A stretch of DNA of 64,000 nt, from the NCBI GenBank assembly GCA_027422505.1, contig JAPQWV010000012.1:24319501-24383500 (forward strand), written 5' to 3'. This stretch comes from Craterostigma plantagineum (lineage: Eukaryota > Streptophyta > Magnoliopsida > Lamiales > Linderniaceae). This document shows, one piece after another, positions 46,986 through 60,199 of the stretch (position 1 is its first letter; each line of letters opens with the position of its first letter). Under the pieces are notes generated by a model. That model saw only the letters and a list, made by a program, of their open reading frames with translations. It had not been told where the DNA came from and ran no database searches. The translations under genes and the position numbers were made by a program.

Positions 46986-49328
46986 TCAAAGTGAAGCATT
47001 GCCCATGACTTGTCGGAATTTAGCAGGCACTTTGAGCAGAGGTGCCTGAATCTCACCAGGGTTACCAAGCTGACCGCAAGCAGCCATCTGATCGTCCCCT
47101 CGGCTCAGTCTAAGGAAAACGACACATCCCGCCTCTGCTAAAACGTTACGAAATTCGATCATCTTCTCCTCTTTCGTAGGCTTGAACTGCGATCCAACGT
47201 GTGGATTGAAAGAAAGGAGGTTTATCTTGCAAGGTATGCCCCTTACGAGATCTATCAGCCTCTGAGCATCTTCTACGCTGCGATTATTTACATGCTCGAA
47301 CATTATACTTTTTTTATTTCTTTTTCTTTTTGTATAAAAAGATGTGTGTATGTATGTATGTAGGTATGAACCTGTCGTTTACGCCAGCGAGCATTACGTA
47401 TTCGAACAACACCTTGTAGTTGTGCTTGTGCTGAAGTTCTTCCCTGAGAGTCCCGAGGAGCAAATCTAGGTTGTACTTGCGGTTTACGGGCATGACCCAA
47501 TTTCTGACCTGAGTAAAACGGCGGGCGGGCGGGTCGAACAATATTGGTTAGATGGACTAACATAACGTGTCTAATTATGCAATAAAAAAATGGAGAAGTA
47601 CCTCGTCTGTGGTGGCGTTTAGGCTGACAGCTAATGCGCACTTGGATTCGTTAAGAAAGCGCTTTATTTGCGGGACGAGTCCGCTCGTGGAAATAGTGAC
47701 CTTTCGTGGACTTAAGTGAAGGCCTTGCTCGTCTACCATGATGTCTGAAGCTTTTATGACGTTGTCAGCATTGTGAAGCGGTTCGCCCATTCCCTGTAAG
47801 AAAGCGAGAATCGTCGCCATTTCAAGAAAAAATATATTTCCAGTACATATGGGGTCGGTCGACTTGGGTCTATTTCTAACGCAAGCTAACGAGAGTTTTA
47901 AAAAAAAAATTGTGAAATGAAAATTACCATGAATACGACGTTTGTTATGGGGCCAACTTCGTGCGAAAGAAGCCGCCTTGCATAGAGCGCTTGGTCGACT
48001 ATCTCAGCTGCAGACAAGTTTCTTTTCAACCCCATTCTGAAGGAAGGAAAGGACGAACAAGTCAACATTAGGGTCAAACCTTAACATTTTTATCAGAGCA
48101 AATTCAGTCAGAAGCATGTTAGAGTTTCTAGTGCTTGTGGGAACCTCAGGACAGAAAAAAAAAAGGACCAAGAAAAGAATATACAAAGCACGGCGAAGGG
48201 AAGAGTAAGAAAAGTCGACTAATCAAGAGTTGTGTTGTTTGCCTTCCAGTGTAGCAAAACTGACAGTTCATAGCACATCCCACTTGGCTCGAAACGCACA
48301 CAGTGGTTCGCCCTCGATGGCATGGAATAACGACCGTCTCTATTACAAGTCCGTCTTCCAATGCGAATAGAATCTGTAAATTTCCTGCGATTTCGGAGTG
48401 AATGAGACAGTTCTCGGGAGATGGGAATCTATTACTAATTAAGTATCTGCCTTTAAGACAAGCTGATCCTATGCCTTTAGGGATGATATAGAGCATCAGC
48501 CAAAACTGGCCAGGAAAAAAAGCCATTTTACCTTCTTTGTTCCATCAGATGCCGCTCGTATATCCTTTAATGTTATCGCTCTAAATTCAGCATTTTCGGC
48601 CAGCATATTTGTGAAGTTCTTGTTCAAACCTAATATGGCAAACAGTGCAAAATAAGTCTCATTGCTGAGAATCGAAATACGATTGTTAGCTTCTCACACG
48701 CAGACAAAGTATGTAAATAACCTTCCAATTCTTCAGCACAATGAGCCCATATATTATCTCCATACATGCGTTTCCAAAGCATCAAAGCCTGAGAAGGCCT
48801 AAAACCGTGTGATTCGACCCAATTCTGTCACCAAACAGTTCGCAAAGTCAAGAACAGAAATACACATTGCCCACAAACAAATAAATAAAATCGAAAAGAA
48901 GAACACTCAAGAATGGGGAAAAAGGGAAGTACCACAAGTTCATGGTATCTCATCCCTTTCAAAAGAACCTTGGAACTCTTCTTAAGTTCAATTCCACTTC
49001 TCTCCTCCTTGCCTATGACCATGAAAAGAAAGAAAAAAAAACGAACTAAACTTTAACACTAAAAAGATAGATTAAGTACAGAAAACGAAACGAACTAGCT
49101 GAAATCAGACGGTGAATGAATAACACCACCACCACCTTGTTCCGAGGAGACCGGGGCAGAAGATTGAAGCGAAGCAGCTGCCGAAGACGAACGAGGGCGT
49201 AGATTAGAGCGATTGACGAACATGGAGATAGGCGCAGTAGCTACTGAGAGATACGAGATCCGAATGGCCGGAAGCGAGGACCACGTGACCCGACCCAGCT
49301 TCATCTGAACCATCATCATCCTCTCCAT
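46986..49328 (-). CDS. RlmN/Cfr-family radical SAM RNA methyltransferase
   Basis: Nine exons: 49328 to about 49136, 49012-48933, 48824-48722, 48629-48532, 48373-48243, 48036-47928, 47793-47602, 47508-47372, 47277-46986; about 444 residues. The radical SAM motif CAMNCQFC (CxxxCxxC) binds the 4Fe-4S cluster. RlmN-type blocks [37 protein letters not shown] and INLLSFNPH are present, and the C-terminal cysteine in EAGCVVFLR is in place. Bacterial RlmN makes C2-methyladenosine in 23S rRNA and tRNA. The N terminus is rich in S, R and A without acids, compatible with an organelle transit peptide (inference). Exon 5 ends with a GC donor (GGAAG/GCAAAC). The exon 1 donor is the least certain junction. 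Confidence 0.9.
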
Positions 49329-49429
49329 TGTGGTCGCTCAGGCCACTCTTTCCTCTAACCAGGAGCAGTATATCTCTTTGAAACTTATATTCCTATATTT
49401 ACATATTAGTAACATTATTCAGACAACAA

Positions 49430-49501
49430 GCGTTTGTAGTCCAACGGTTAGGATAATTGCCTTCCAAGCAATAGACCCGGGTTCGACTCCCGGCAAACGC
49501 A
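49430..49501 (+). tRNA. tRNA-Gly (anticodon UCC)
   Basis: 72 bases including discriminator A. The acceptor stem GCGTTTG pairs with CAAACGC. The D loop holds AACGGTTAGGAT, the anticodon stem-loop TTGCCTTCCAAGCAA carries TCC, and the T arm CCGGGTTCGACTCCCGG is perfect. No intron. A T-run (TTTTTTC) at about 49507 is a polymerase III terminator. Nuclear type, no encoded CCA. Confidence 0.97.
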
Positions 49502-49709
49502 TTAATCTTTTTTCGCGGCCCACTTAGATAGAATTTTGGGCCTTATTCTCTGTCATATGGTATTAAAGTAAACCAAACCAATCGGTTACATATATATAAA
49601 CCCATGTTCTATTCTTCTTCTAAGCCTCATCACTCTCTCTCTATTTACTATCGCAAGTTATTATTACCACTTTCACCTATTCGTCTCTGATTCCTCATCA
49701 ACAAGAGCT

Positions 49710-49967
49710 TCACTGCCACTCCAAAGCACAACGTTGGCCGATATTTTCTTGCACGGATAAGGGGATAGAAGCTCGAAGCTCCTTATCAAGAACGACGCGC
49801 TGCAAAGACTTGCAACCGAAGGCCAACTCTTTGACGTCGTGAAAAGTTATACCACCACCAACGCAACGCCGCAAAATGAGCTCCTTCAAAGATTCCTGGG
49901 CTGTCAGCGCGTGAATACCTTTCCCCGTGAGCATTTTCGAGCCAAATTGATCGAAGTTTTGTTGCAC
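49710..49967 (-). pseudogene. Leucine-rich-repeat C-terminal fragment (F-box/AMN1-like)
   Basis: 85-residue frame with LTAQESLKELILRRC and FGCKSLQRVVLD, two cysteine-containing LRR units of the F-box/AMN1 type, ending ENIGQRCALEWQ. The frame is blocked by a stop upstream and there is no F-box. It looks like the 3' remnant of a larger LRR gene; whether it is expressed cannot be judged. Confidence 0.4.
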
Positions 49968-50243
49968 ACGCTATCCAAGTTTTCCTTGTGGAGACGATCC
50001 CTACTTTCGCTATACTAGTATTTAGTAAATAAGATGATCAATTGATTTTTGGCCGTTTACGACACGACCAGTATGCTATGATGTGATAAAAAATTAAAAA
50101 TAAACAGAAAGCGTGACGAAAGCGAGCGGGCGTCTTAGGGCTTTTGAATTGAAGGTATATATTCCAAGTAAATTACACTCTAGTCCCCAAACTATTTCGA
50201 CTTAACAGATTAACACACATAATACAAAAATCAGTCTCACTGA

Positions 50244-51503
50244 TCATCTCCTATGAGGTTTCTCAGCTTTTCTTCTTCTCCTAGCAATGGCCCATCTCTC
50301 CTTAATATCACCAACAATCACATCGCCACCACCTTTGACAGAATCTTTCGCGGGAAAGTCAGAATATTGTCTGATTCTTGCAGCTTCGGCGAGCAAATCG
50401 TTTATAAGCATCTCAGTAGTCTTCGAAGTGATCCCCCTAACGTACCATGAAATGGGAGGCGGGGGAACGATCGAAGGCTGTATCAGCTGCTCCAAGTACA
50501 GCCTCGACGCTACTCTCCCCTTTCCCCTCGTGCACGTTTCGTAATCTTTCAAAGTTTCGGGCTTCAAGTTACCACAGAGATGTTGGTCGACGAACAATGG
50601 CTCGAGTTTCCAAGAACCCTCGAATCTTTTCATGAATCCCGACTTTACTTGCTTGAATTTCATCTGATGAAACAGAAGGAAATCAGTTCTATCAAAAAAT
50701 GAAACGGAGAAGTGTTATTAGTTCTTACAGTGTAGTCTTGTCTGTTTTGGTCGACTAAGACGTGAACGGAGATAGTCCCAGACCACCACAAGAATCGCCA
50801 GATTGCTGCTTGGTCTACTTCGACTATCTGACGATGGCCTTCGTCGACTAAGACCTTTCTTGATATAACTTCCTGGAAATTTATAACAGAACCTTTATCA
50901 GTAAGTGTATTCTAAATCTTCATTACAAACCTAAAAAGAATGTTTTGTTTCTCTGTTTACCTTAATGTTCTTGAAGACCCTCTTATTACCGGGGGTCTGT
51001 AACGATGTTATACACGGCGTCTGGGGGTAAACCAACGTCGACCGTTACGTTTAGGTTGCAAAGGGTACCTTTAGGTACAGTGACCTGCAATAAGTTTTTA
51101 CCGATACGATGATGTAAAATTCAAGTGTAAGAAACCAAGAATTAACTTTTTGTCCCTCACCTCTACAACTGGGGAATTTTCTGCCCATGCGGGATTCTCT
51201 TTCCAAGCAGATAACTGTTTCTCTAGATCCAATTCTGCTATAGATACTGACCGCTTACTCTGATGAGGGGTTGGGGATTCTGAGCTCATTACACGGTTTT
51301 CTTGCAATGGTCTAAAGTTCTGTCCAAAGCCAAACATGTAAACAAGGCTGGAGTGTGGCATTGACAGAATACAGTTTGAATTGATCGAATTTGTGATAAC
51401 TTCGTGAAGTTTAGGAAATACATACCGCGAAAAAGTCGCGCACTTTGTTGGACAAGTGTGGGATGAAACTGTGGCCATTTCCAAAAGAATTCTTTATGTC
51501 CAT
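50244..51503 (-). CDS. DUF220 / START-like family protein; one-base frame break
   Basis: Five exons: 51503-51426, 51319-51161, 51084-50961, 50872-50729, 50663-50244. It starts [20 protein letters not shown]. Conserved plant DUF220 blocks follow: [98 protein letters not shown] and [19 protein letters not shown]. The core is a START/polyketide-cyclase-like fold (inference); function unknown. In exon 3 a run of five C (complement of 50991-50995) replaces the four needed to stay in frame, otherwise every junction agrees. About 307 residues if in frame. Confidence 0.8.
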
Positions 51504-52147
51504 TATTGTAGATGTTCCACGTCTGTAACACAAGCAAGCTATTGTACACAATCTATAAGAATAAAATGCTAGAGAGCATCATAGGCAAGGAGATTGGCTC
51601 GAACGACAGACAACATGGTAGTAATTAATAGATCGAACTGAACTGCCAAGAGCGCTCAAAGTTTGGTATGAAGCCGAGATTTGACAACCCAGAGAAATAG
51701 TTCAGAGTTCAAGATAAGAACATCGTAGCCCAGTTAAAACGAAAGCAAGAATCATCAAGTTAATCCGAACAACTTCGTGATAACTGAGAGCTGAAAAGCG
51801 ATTCAATTTAAATTGTTTCTTACCTTTGACCATAAGCTGCTCGAGATTCAACTAATGTTGCTCTAAAGTGGGATTTCCTTCTATTACAACATCTGAAGCT
51901 GCAATGATAAAGCGGAGCAGAGGAGGATGAGATTGTGCTTCATCGTTGAAAAGATTGGAAACTCTGATCTCCAATGTCTTTTAGTTGCAACAATCAAGTG
52001 TTTGTCTGGTCCACGTATCCTCTTCGTTGTACAGCGTTTTTATGTGCATCTGTTTCTTACATGTTTAATTTCGCATTTTTCGTACTAAAATAAGAATGAA
52101 TATTTTTATGGTGAATCTACAGAAAAATACTCAATTGAATAAAATTT
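51504..52147. other. Upstream region of the DUF220 gene
   Basis: Probably 5' UTR, a 5' UTR intron and promoter. No other gene seen. Confidence 0.4.
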
Positions 52148-52515
52148 TTACACATAGGTACCCATGTCAGAAAATTTTACAGATAGGTATCCAATGTAAT
52201 TTTTACCAATTTTTTAGTCATGTCGTACCTTTCAGTGTGTATATTGCGTACCATGACACGTTGATATAGGGTACCTAAATATAGCATACGTCGTACCTAC
52301 GGCATACCTGTGTGTTACATAGAGCGTACCTAAATATAGCATACGTCGTACCATTTCCTGTTATATAAGGTATCCAAATGCGTTGATATAGGGTACCCAA
52401 ATGTGTTGTATGGTGTACTTTTAGGGATCGGGTACCTATGTGCAAAAAATTTATTCAAAATTCTGACAGGGTACTAAATTACATGTTTTGTTCTAAATAG
52501 GTACTTATGTGTAAA
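52148..52515. mobile_element. MITE-like element with TTTACACATAGGTACC ends
   Basis: Left TTTACACATAGGTACCCAT is mirrored at the right (complement TTTACACATAAGTACCTAT). GTACC-containing units recur inside, including GCGTACC and CGTCGTACC. CTGACAGGGTACT lies near the right end. No coding capacity. Confidence 0.6.
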
Positions 52516-52991
52516 GACCCCTTTTTTTATTAGATGAATGAAAGTGGGTAGGTTTTTTACCTCGTGGCATACGTCTTAGCCTTATCACCACGAGGAATGG
52601 CTCTGATTCAAAAGGTTGTTCGAGCCTTATTCAATTGGAAATGAATTTCGATGGGTACTACAATGAAAGGTAAGCAAGAGGCGAATATATGTATGATTTT
52701 ACGCATGAAAAGCAAAATGCCACATATCATTCGATATAATTCGTACGATAGCATCTTAAAGTTGGTCTGGAAAATTTCAATTGCAATCAATACTAACGGA
52801 TGGTTGCAGATACATAGTGAAGAAAGCCACTGCGTTCGCAAATATCTTTTCGAACAAATCTCCAAAGAGGAAATAAAAAAGGACTTGAGAGCAGACCCTC
52901 CATCCATTGCTTTTTATGCCTGTATTGTAATGTATCAAACGTAAGATCACAAATCAAACCAAAAATGTAGGTTAAGATATTGTACTGAGAT
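52516..52991. other. ARF 3' UTR and flank
   Basis: 3' flank of the ARF gene on the minus strand; no other gene. Confidence 0.4.
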
Positions 52992-54931
<1,940 letters not shown>

Positions 54932-55025
54932 CAGTAGAAACTCTATAAATTAAACATTTGGGACCAGCCATATTTATTAATTAAAAGAGTTATTAACTAA
55001 TCAATAAATTATAATTATTAAATTA

Positions 55026-55725
55026 GGGAATTGCTATTCACCGCCCCCTTTTACTAGTCACCGCCCCCTAGAGGGCTGGAAAAAGACGTTTTTGCCCTTA
55101 TGATATATAAATTAATTTAAAAAGAAAAAACTAACTTAATATATAATTTCGGTACGAAATACTGAAAACTACATACACAAATAAATTCGAACACGGATCG
55201 AATTAGCGAGCACGGATCGAAATAGTTTGAAAAAAGTCCCGACCGAACCAAGATTTCGCCCGGAGCTTGGCACGGCCGAACAACAATTTCGGCCTCCACA
55301 TGTCACGGCCGAAATTGTGTTTCGGCCGTGCCTTGTGGCGGCCGAGATTATTGTTCGGCCGTGCCAAGCGCCGGCCGAAATTTTGGTTCGGTCGGGACTT
55401 TTTTCAAACTATTTCGATCCGTGTTCGCTAATTCGATTTCGAATGATTTTTATGGCAATATCGATCGATCGGTCCTAAAATCGATCGATCGGTCCGAAAA
55501 TATCGATCGATTGGTCCGAAAATGTTAAATCAAATTTTTTTTTCCGTATCGATCGATCGTTCGAATTTATTTGTGTATGTTGTTTTCAGTATTTCGAACC
55601 GAAATTATATATTTAGTTAGTTTTTTCATTTAAATTAATTTAAATATCATAAGGGCAAAAATGTCTTTTTCCAGCCCTTTAGGGGGCGGTGACTAGGAAA
55701 AAGGGGGCGGTGAATAGCAATCCAG
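55026..55725. mobile_element. Foldback-type MITE nested in the pogo-like element
   Basis: Flanked by TTAAATTA at 55018-55025 and 55726-55733, an 8-bp duplication. The ends GGGAATTGCTATTCACCGCC and the opposite-strand GGATTGCTATTCACCGCCCC begin arms that stay near-complementary for much of the element, including CACCGCCCCCTA, CCAGCCCT and AAAAAGTCCCGACCGAACC. The centre (about 55310) is a palindrome around CGGCCGAAATTGTG. No ORF of note. Confidence 0.8.
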
Positions 55726-55997
55726 TTAAATTATTGATAAATTAATATTTTATTAATTTGTAGTGTATATTACCATTCAAACTTTTCAAACATCAAATAA
55801 CATTCAATCTACTACGTTCTTAATGAACGTCAAATTAAGGATCAAACCTTCAATCTTCCAAGTCTATCATAATCAGTATGGTGTTAATGTATATTTAAGC
55901 AATTTTAATAATAATATCTTCTATATAATACACTACAGACCCACAAACGACTCGTAAACAATATGGCACTCATCTTAAAGGTGTGAAAAAAGCAACA

Positions 55998-56111
55998 ATG
56001 ACCGACGAGATTCGAAGACCATTATGCAAGCACAGCAGAGATAATCCTAATCTCACTCAGAAGCAATTGCAAGAATGGGTTCATAGTAACTATGGTTTGC
56101 AAGTGAGTTAA
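55998..56111 (+). pseudogene. CENP-B/pogo transposase helix-turn-helix fragment
   Basis: 37 residues, MTDEIRRPLCKHSRDNPNLT followed by QKQLQEWVHSNYGLQVS, then stop. This matches the start of the CENP-B N-terminal DNA-binding domain of pogo/Tigger transposases. The rest of the transposase is missing. Confidence 0.6.
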
Positions 56112-56357
56112 CAAAAAACAAATGACAATGGAGCCATTTTTAAGTAATCTTCTTTCATGTGATATGAGAATGTTTTTACATACGGAATTATTAATTTATA
56201 ATTCATATGAGACCTATAGAAATTATCAAAAGTCTATTATCTTATGATTTTGGAGAATTATTAATTTAGTACGTTATCCCCGAGTCCGGACCAGCCGGAA
56301 ATATTATATTAAAGAGTTTATTCAATTATCGAGTATTAAGTTATAGAGTTTCTACTG

Positions 56358-57183
56358 CAATTGACACATTTTTGTCCACTGTCAACCTTTTTTGCTTTTA
56401 TTCTTCTTTTTTTTTTTTACTTTTTTCTGTTGAAACTTATTTTCTTAGAGCAACCCCAACGGGTACTTCATTTTTGTGTAAAATACAATAATAGAGTACG
56501 TCTCTGCTCCAATAGAACTCTATATGTAACACTAATATTGTGTTGATTAGCTGAGAAACTCTAATTCTAGAGTACACGCAATTTTCAACACGAAAATAGA
56601 TTTATAGTTTCTATTTATTTATATTTTATTAATAAAAATTATATTAAAAATATTTGACATTTTCTTATAATAATAAAAGTATATTAATTTTCTTTTATTT
56701 ATTGATATTTTTCTTTTCGTTTAATAAAATTATAATTAAATAATATTCTAAGTTTATAAATTATTTAATTTTAAATATTAATAATTACAATATATTGACT
56801 TTTTTAAATATAAAGTCTAATAAGTTAATTATGATTAGTAATATATAAAAATTTGATTTGTTGGTGTAAAATAATGAGTTGGAGTAAAAGTAGCGTAGAA
56901 AATATAGTTTATGAATTGGAGTAAAATCACTATAGCAACTATATAATTGTGTAAAATGTATTTTATGCTGTGGGTAGGAGATGCTCTTATATTTATTACA
57001 AAAATCATTATTATCACTTCGTAACAAAGTACAAGAGAAACTCAAGGAAACAACTGAGGAGATTACATTACAACGACAAACATAGTGAAATAACTAGACG
57101 CACGCATGTGACTTATAATTTATAATACACACTCGTGGAATACAACATCTCTCTCCCAATTTATAGAAGGAAATAAAATAAAA
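56358..57183. other. AT-rich intergenic DNA
   Basis: Very AT-rich; includes a purine/pyrimidine-poor ORF of no merit. A possible MITE (GAGCAACCCCAACGGGTAC at about 56449 to GGAGATGCTC at about 56980) is suggested by weakly mirrored ends. Confidence 0.3.
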
Positions 57184-58567
57184 TCAAGGAAGCCTTGGGA
57201 ATCTCGAGAAATCGGGCTTCCTATGGTTCAAATAAGCAGTTTTCCCTTCTGTGCCTTCCTCAGTACCATAGAATAAAAGCGTCGCGTCACCTCCAATTTG
57301 CTGGAAATATAGAAAAATGAAATGAAATATAAACATCATTATGATATTATAAACATTGTAATAAATGCTTCTATTTAAAAATATACATACCTGAAGACCA
57401 GAATGTCCATCGTCTACAGCATTGAGAGCCGACTTTATAACACGAATCGACATTGGACTGTTCCTCATTATCTCTCTGCACCATTTCACCGTTTCCTCTT
57501 CTAACTTCTCAAGCTGCAATTGAAATAAGTAAATATATAACATTAGTCGACAGTTAATTAATTAACTTTGAATCCAATAGGTATTAATACTATTAAATAA
57601 CTTACTGGGACAACTGTGTTAACAAGGCCCATCTTATCAGCTTCCGCAGCAGTGTAAAATCTTGCCGTGAACCACATTTCACGGGCTCGTTTTGGGCCAA
57701 TCTGTTCATAATAAATTTAATTAGTTAAAATAATAATCATATCATGAGATTAAAATTTAATTTTATATGATTAGAAAATGTAATTACCAAACGATCCATG
57801 ATTGAAGCTCCATAGCCAGCATCAAAGCTGCCGACTTTAGGACCAGTTTGTCCGAAGATGGCGTTCTCGGCGGCGATCGTAAGGTCGCACACCATGTGAA
57901 GCACGTGACCGCCGCCGACGGCGTATCCGGCGACCATCGCAATGACCGGCTTGGGACATCGGCGGATCTGAACCTGAAGATCCAAGACGTTGAGGCGGCC
58001 GAAGCTGTCGTAGTCGGCGTAGCCGTTTTTGCCTCGGAACGACTGATCTCCGCCGCTGCAGAACGCCTTGTCTCCCTTGCCGGTGAAGATGATGACGCCG
58101 ATCTTGTTGTCGTCTCTGGCGTCGTTGAAAGCTCGCATTAGCTCCTTCACGGTTTGCGGCCTGAAGGCATTTCTCCTCTCCGGCCTGTTGATGGTAATCT
58201 AAACCCCCAAAAGGAAAAAAAGAACCCTAGATTATCATACGATTCGATTGATTTGATTTTATATTGAGATGTAATAGAAGAAAAAAAGCAGTACCTTAGC
58301 AATGCCTTCGCCGGGGGCTTTCTCATAGATGATGTCCTCGAAGGGCTTGCCGCCTTGATCGATGCCCGGCTTCCAATCAGGGATGAACGTCGGCACTTCG
58401 CCGTGGACGCGGTGGTAGGAATCGTCGATCTTTGAGCTGCAGTTTGATGCTTCGATGGTGTTCTCAGATGATGATGATGATGACGATGGAATGAGATGGG
58501 CAGCTAGTGAAGACATTCTTCTGTTGACTTTCTCAAGATCCATGTTGTTGTTCATCTGAGCTGCCAT
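57184..58567 (-). CDS. menB: 1,4-dihydroxy-2-naphthoyl-CoA synthase (MenB), peroxisomal
   Basis: Five exons: 58567-58295, 58198-57788, 57701-57606, 57513-57391, 57300-57184; 339 residues. The enzyme cyclises o-succinylbenzoyl-CoA to the naphthoquinone ring in phylloquinone (vitamin K1) synthesis. Crotonase-fold blocks: [19 protein letters not shown], the oxyanion-hole segment [31 protein letters not shown] and [17 protein letters not shown]. Near the N terminus RMSSLAAHL (residues 17-25) fits the PTS2 peroxisomal signal R-x-x5-H-L, matching the known peroxisomal location of the plant enzyme. All phases agree and the frame is intact. Confidence 0.96.
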
Positions 58568-58684
58568 TTTTTGAGGTTTTAGTTCTGCTGTAGTGAGAGT
58601 GTTCTCTTGCTACTTATGAATGGATGCTTTTGAATATGAACAATGTTTGAGCTGTGTGCTTTGATGCGTTGAGCGATGGATTCC

Positions 58685-58694
58685 TTTATATATA
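58685..58694 (-). promoter_or_regulatory. TATA box of menB
   Basis: TATATATAAA on the minus strand about 120 bases upstream of the ATG. Confidence 0.55.
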
Positions 58695-58699
58695 GTAGT

Positions 58700-60199
58700 T
58701 AGTAGTATATAGGCGAGGAGGTGAGTTTTTTTTTTTGTTCTTTGTTGCATTATTGACCGTTTTTTAATTTTATATAATTGGTGTCTAAATTGGTGTGCTG
58801 TGGTCTTTATTTATGTTATTTTAATCACATGGAGTTAATAATTGGAGATATTATTTGGATAATACGTAATGACTAAATTAGTGACTGTTTTGGTTTCTGT
58901 GAAAGGATGCTTCGTATGAGGCTGAGGATATGAGATTGTTCAACGGCCGTGATCTCATTATCAAGTCAAATAATGTGGTCAAAATTGTTCAACATTACAA
59001 AATATTTTGTTGATTGATTGTATCATCTAAAGCATATTGTCATATTTGGCTGCTAAAAGAATATAATAACTGAAATAACATTCCACCTGCAATCCAAGGA
59101 TTTGATGTGCAACACTAATTACTTACTTTGCATGGTATATTTAGAATAATGCCCTATTAACATATTTTGATAAGGTGTTCTGTCCTTTTAAAGTTTTTAT
59201 TAGGCCCAAGGACCTAATTTCTGAAACTATTAGAAATGACTCAACTCACTTTAAATGACATTTCTATCCTTCATATTTGCCAAAATTACACCCATATGTC
59301 GTCATCAACACCAGAATACATCTTACCTTACACGCCGAAATTAGTTGATTGACGAACATTCAAAATTTCGGAGCTCGATTCACTGTAAAAAAGAAATTCA
59401 TAAAACAAAATATCTTCGTCGATAACATTTTACTGCATTCTAGTAACAGATAATGGTGGAAAATAACAGTTCACTTTACGAATATAACAATATAATTTAA
59501 TTGCATAACTGAATGTGGACGTAAAATGACTCTTGTTATAATATGTTAAGAAGGATATTTTCGTCAAATCATATTTATAATCCTTAACTCGACTATTTAT
59601 AAAAAGTTGGTCCTTTAAACTAGTAAAAATTCTGACAGGGTCTGAAAGGTGCAATAAATTAATGACAAGGGCCTCAATGAAAATTGCCCCTACTTTTAAT
59701 CAATTATTTATTTATGGGAAGATTTCTGTTCAGGCCCTGCTAATAATTCTATTTACTTGTCAGACCTTGTCAGAAAATGAATAAGTTTAAAGGACATGTT
59801 TGATATAAAATTCGAGTAAAGGACCAGACGAAAATACCCGTTGCTCCTTTTTTCCAGCGAAAGTCAGACGTGTTTTTTTGGTCTGATATGAAGCGGTACT
59901 TTTACTTCATTATATGTTACACAGATACATCATATTGTTACTTTAGAAAACAGAAACGTTATTTTCCAATAATATTGTGTTACTTTGCCATTGCAAAACG
60001 TTACAAACAGAATTTTATTTCGAACTCATTTTTCTTACACTGAATCCAGGACCAAAAAATTCGATTGACCCATCCAACCGATTCGACATGTCATGTTGGA
60101 TTTATTATGATATTGACGATGCACGAGGTAGAATTTGCTTGTCTAATTAGGGTGCAAATTCGAAAACATAATGGTAATCGAATCTAGATTTCGACATAA
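58700..60199. other. menB upstream DNA with a possible MITE remnant
   Basis: No gene seen. TTCTGACAGGGTCTGAAAGG at 59630-59649 and GTCAGACCTTGTCAGAA at about 59759-59775 match the terminal motif of the MITE-like elements at 16024 and 32951, so one or two related copies probably lie here. Confidence 0.4.

Larger units (their letters stand above)
54932..56357. mobile_element. Pogo-like (Emigrant/Lemi1 type) DNA transposon remnant
   Basis: Inverted ends CAGTAGAAACTCTATAA (left) and, on the other strand, CAGTAGAAACTCTATAAC (right). These resemble the Emigrant/Lemi1 pogo-like family of plants. TA precedes the left end; the right flank is CA, so the TA duplication is not perfect. It contains a fragment of a CENP-B type helix-turn-helix and a nested 700-bp foldback element. 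Confidence 0.7.
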
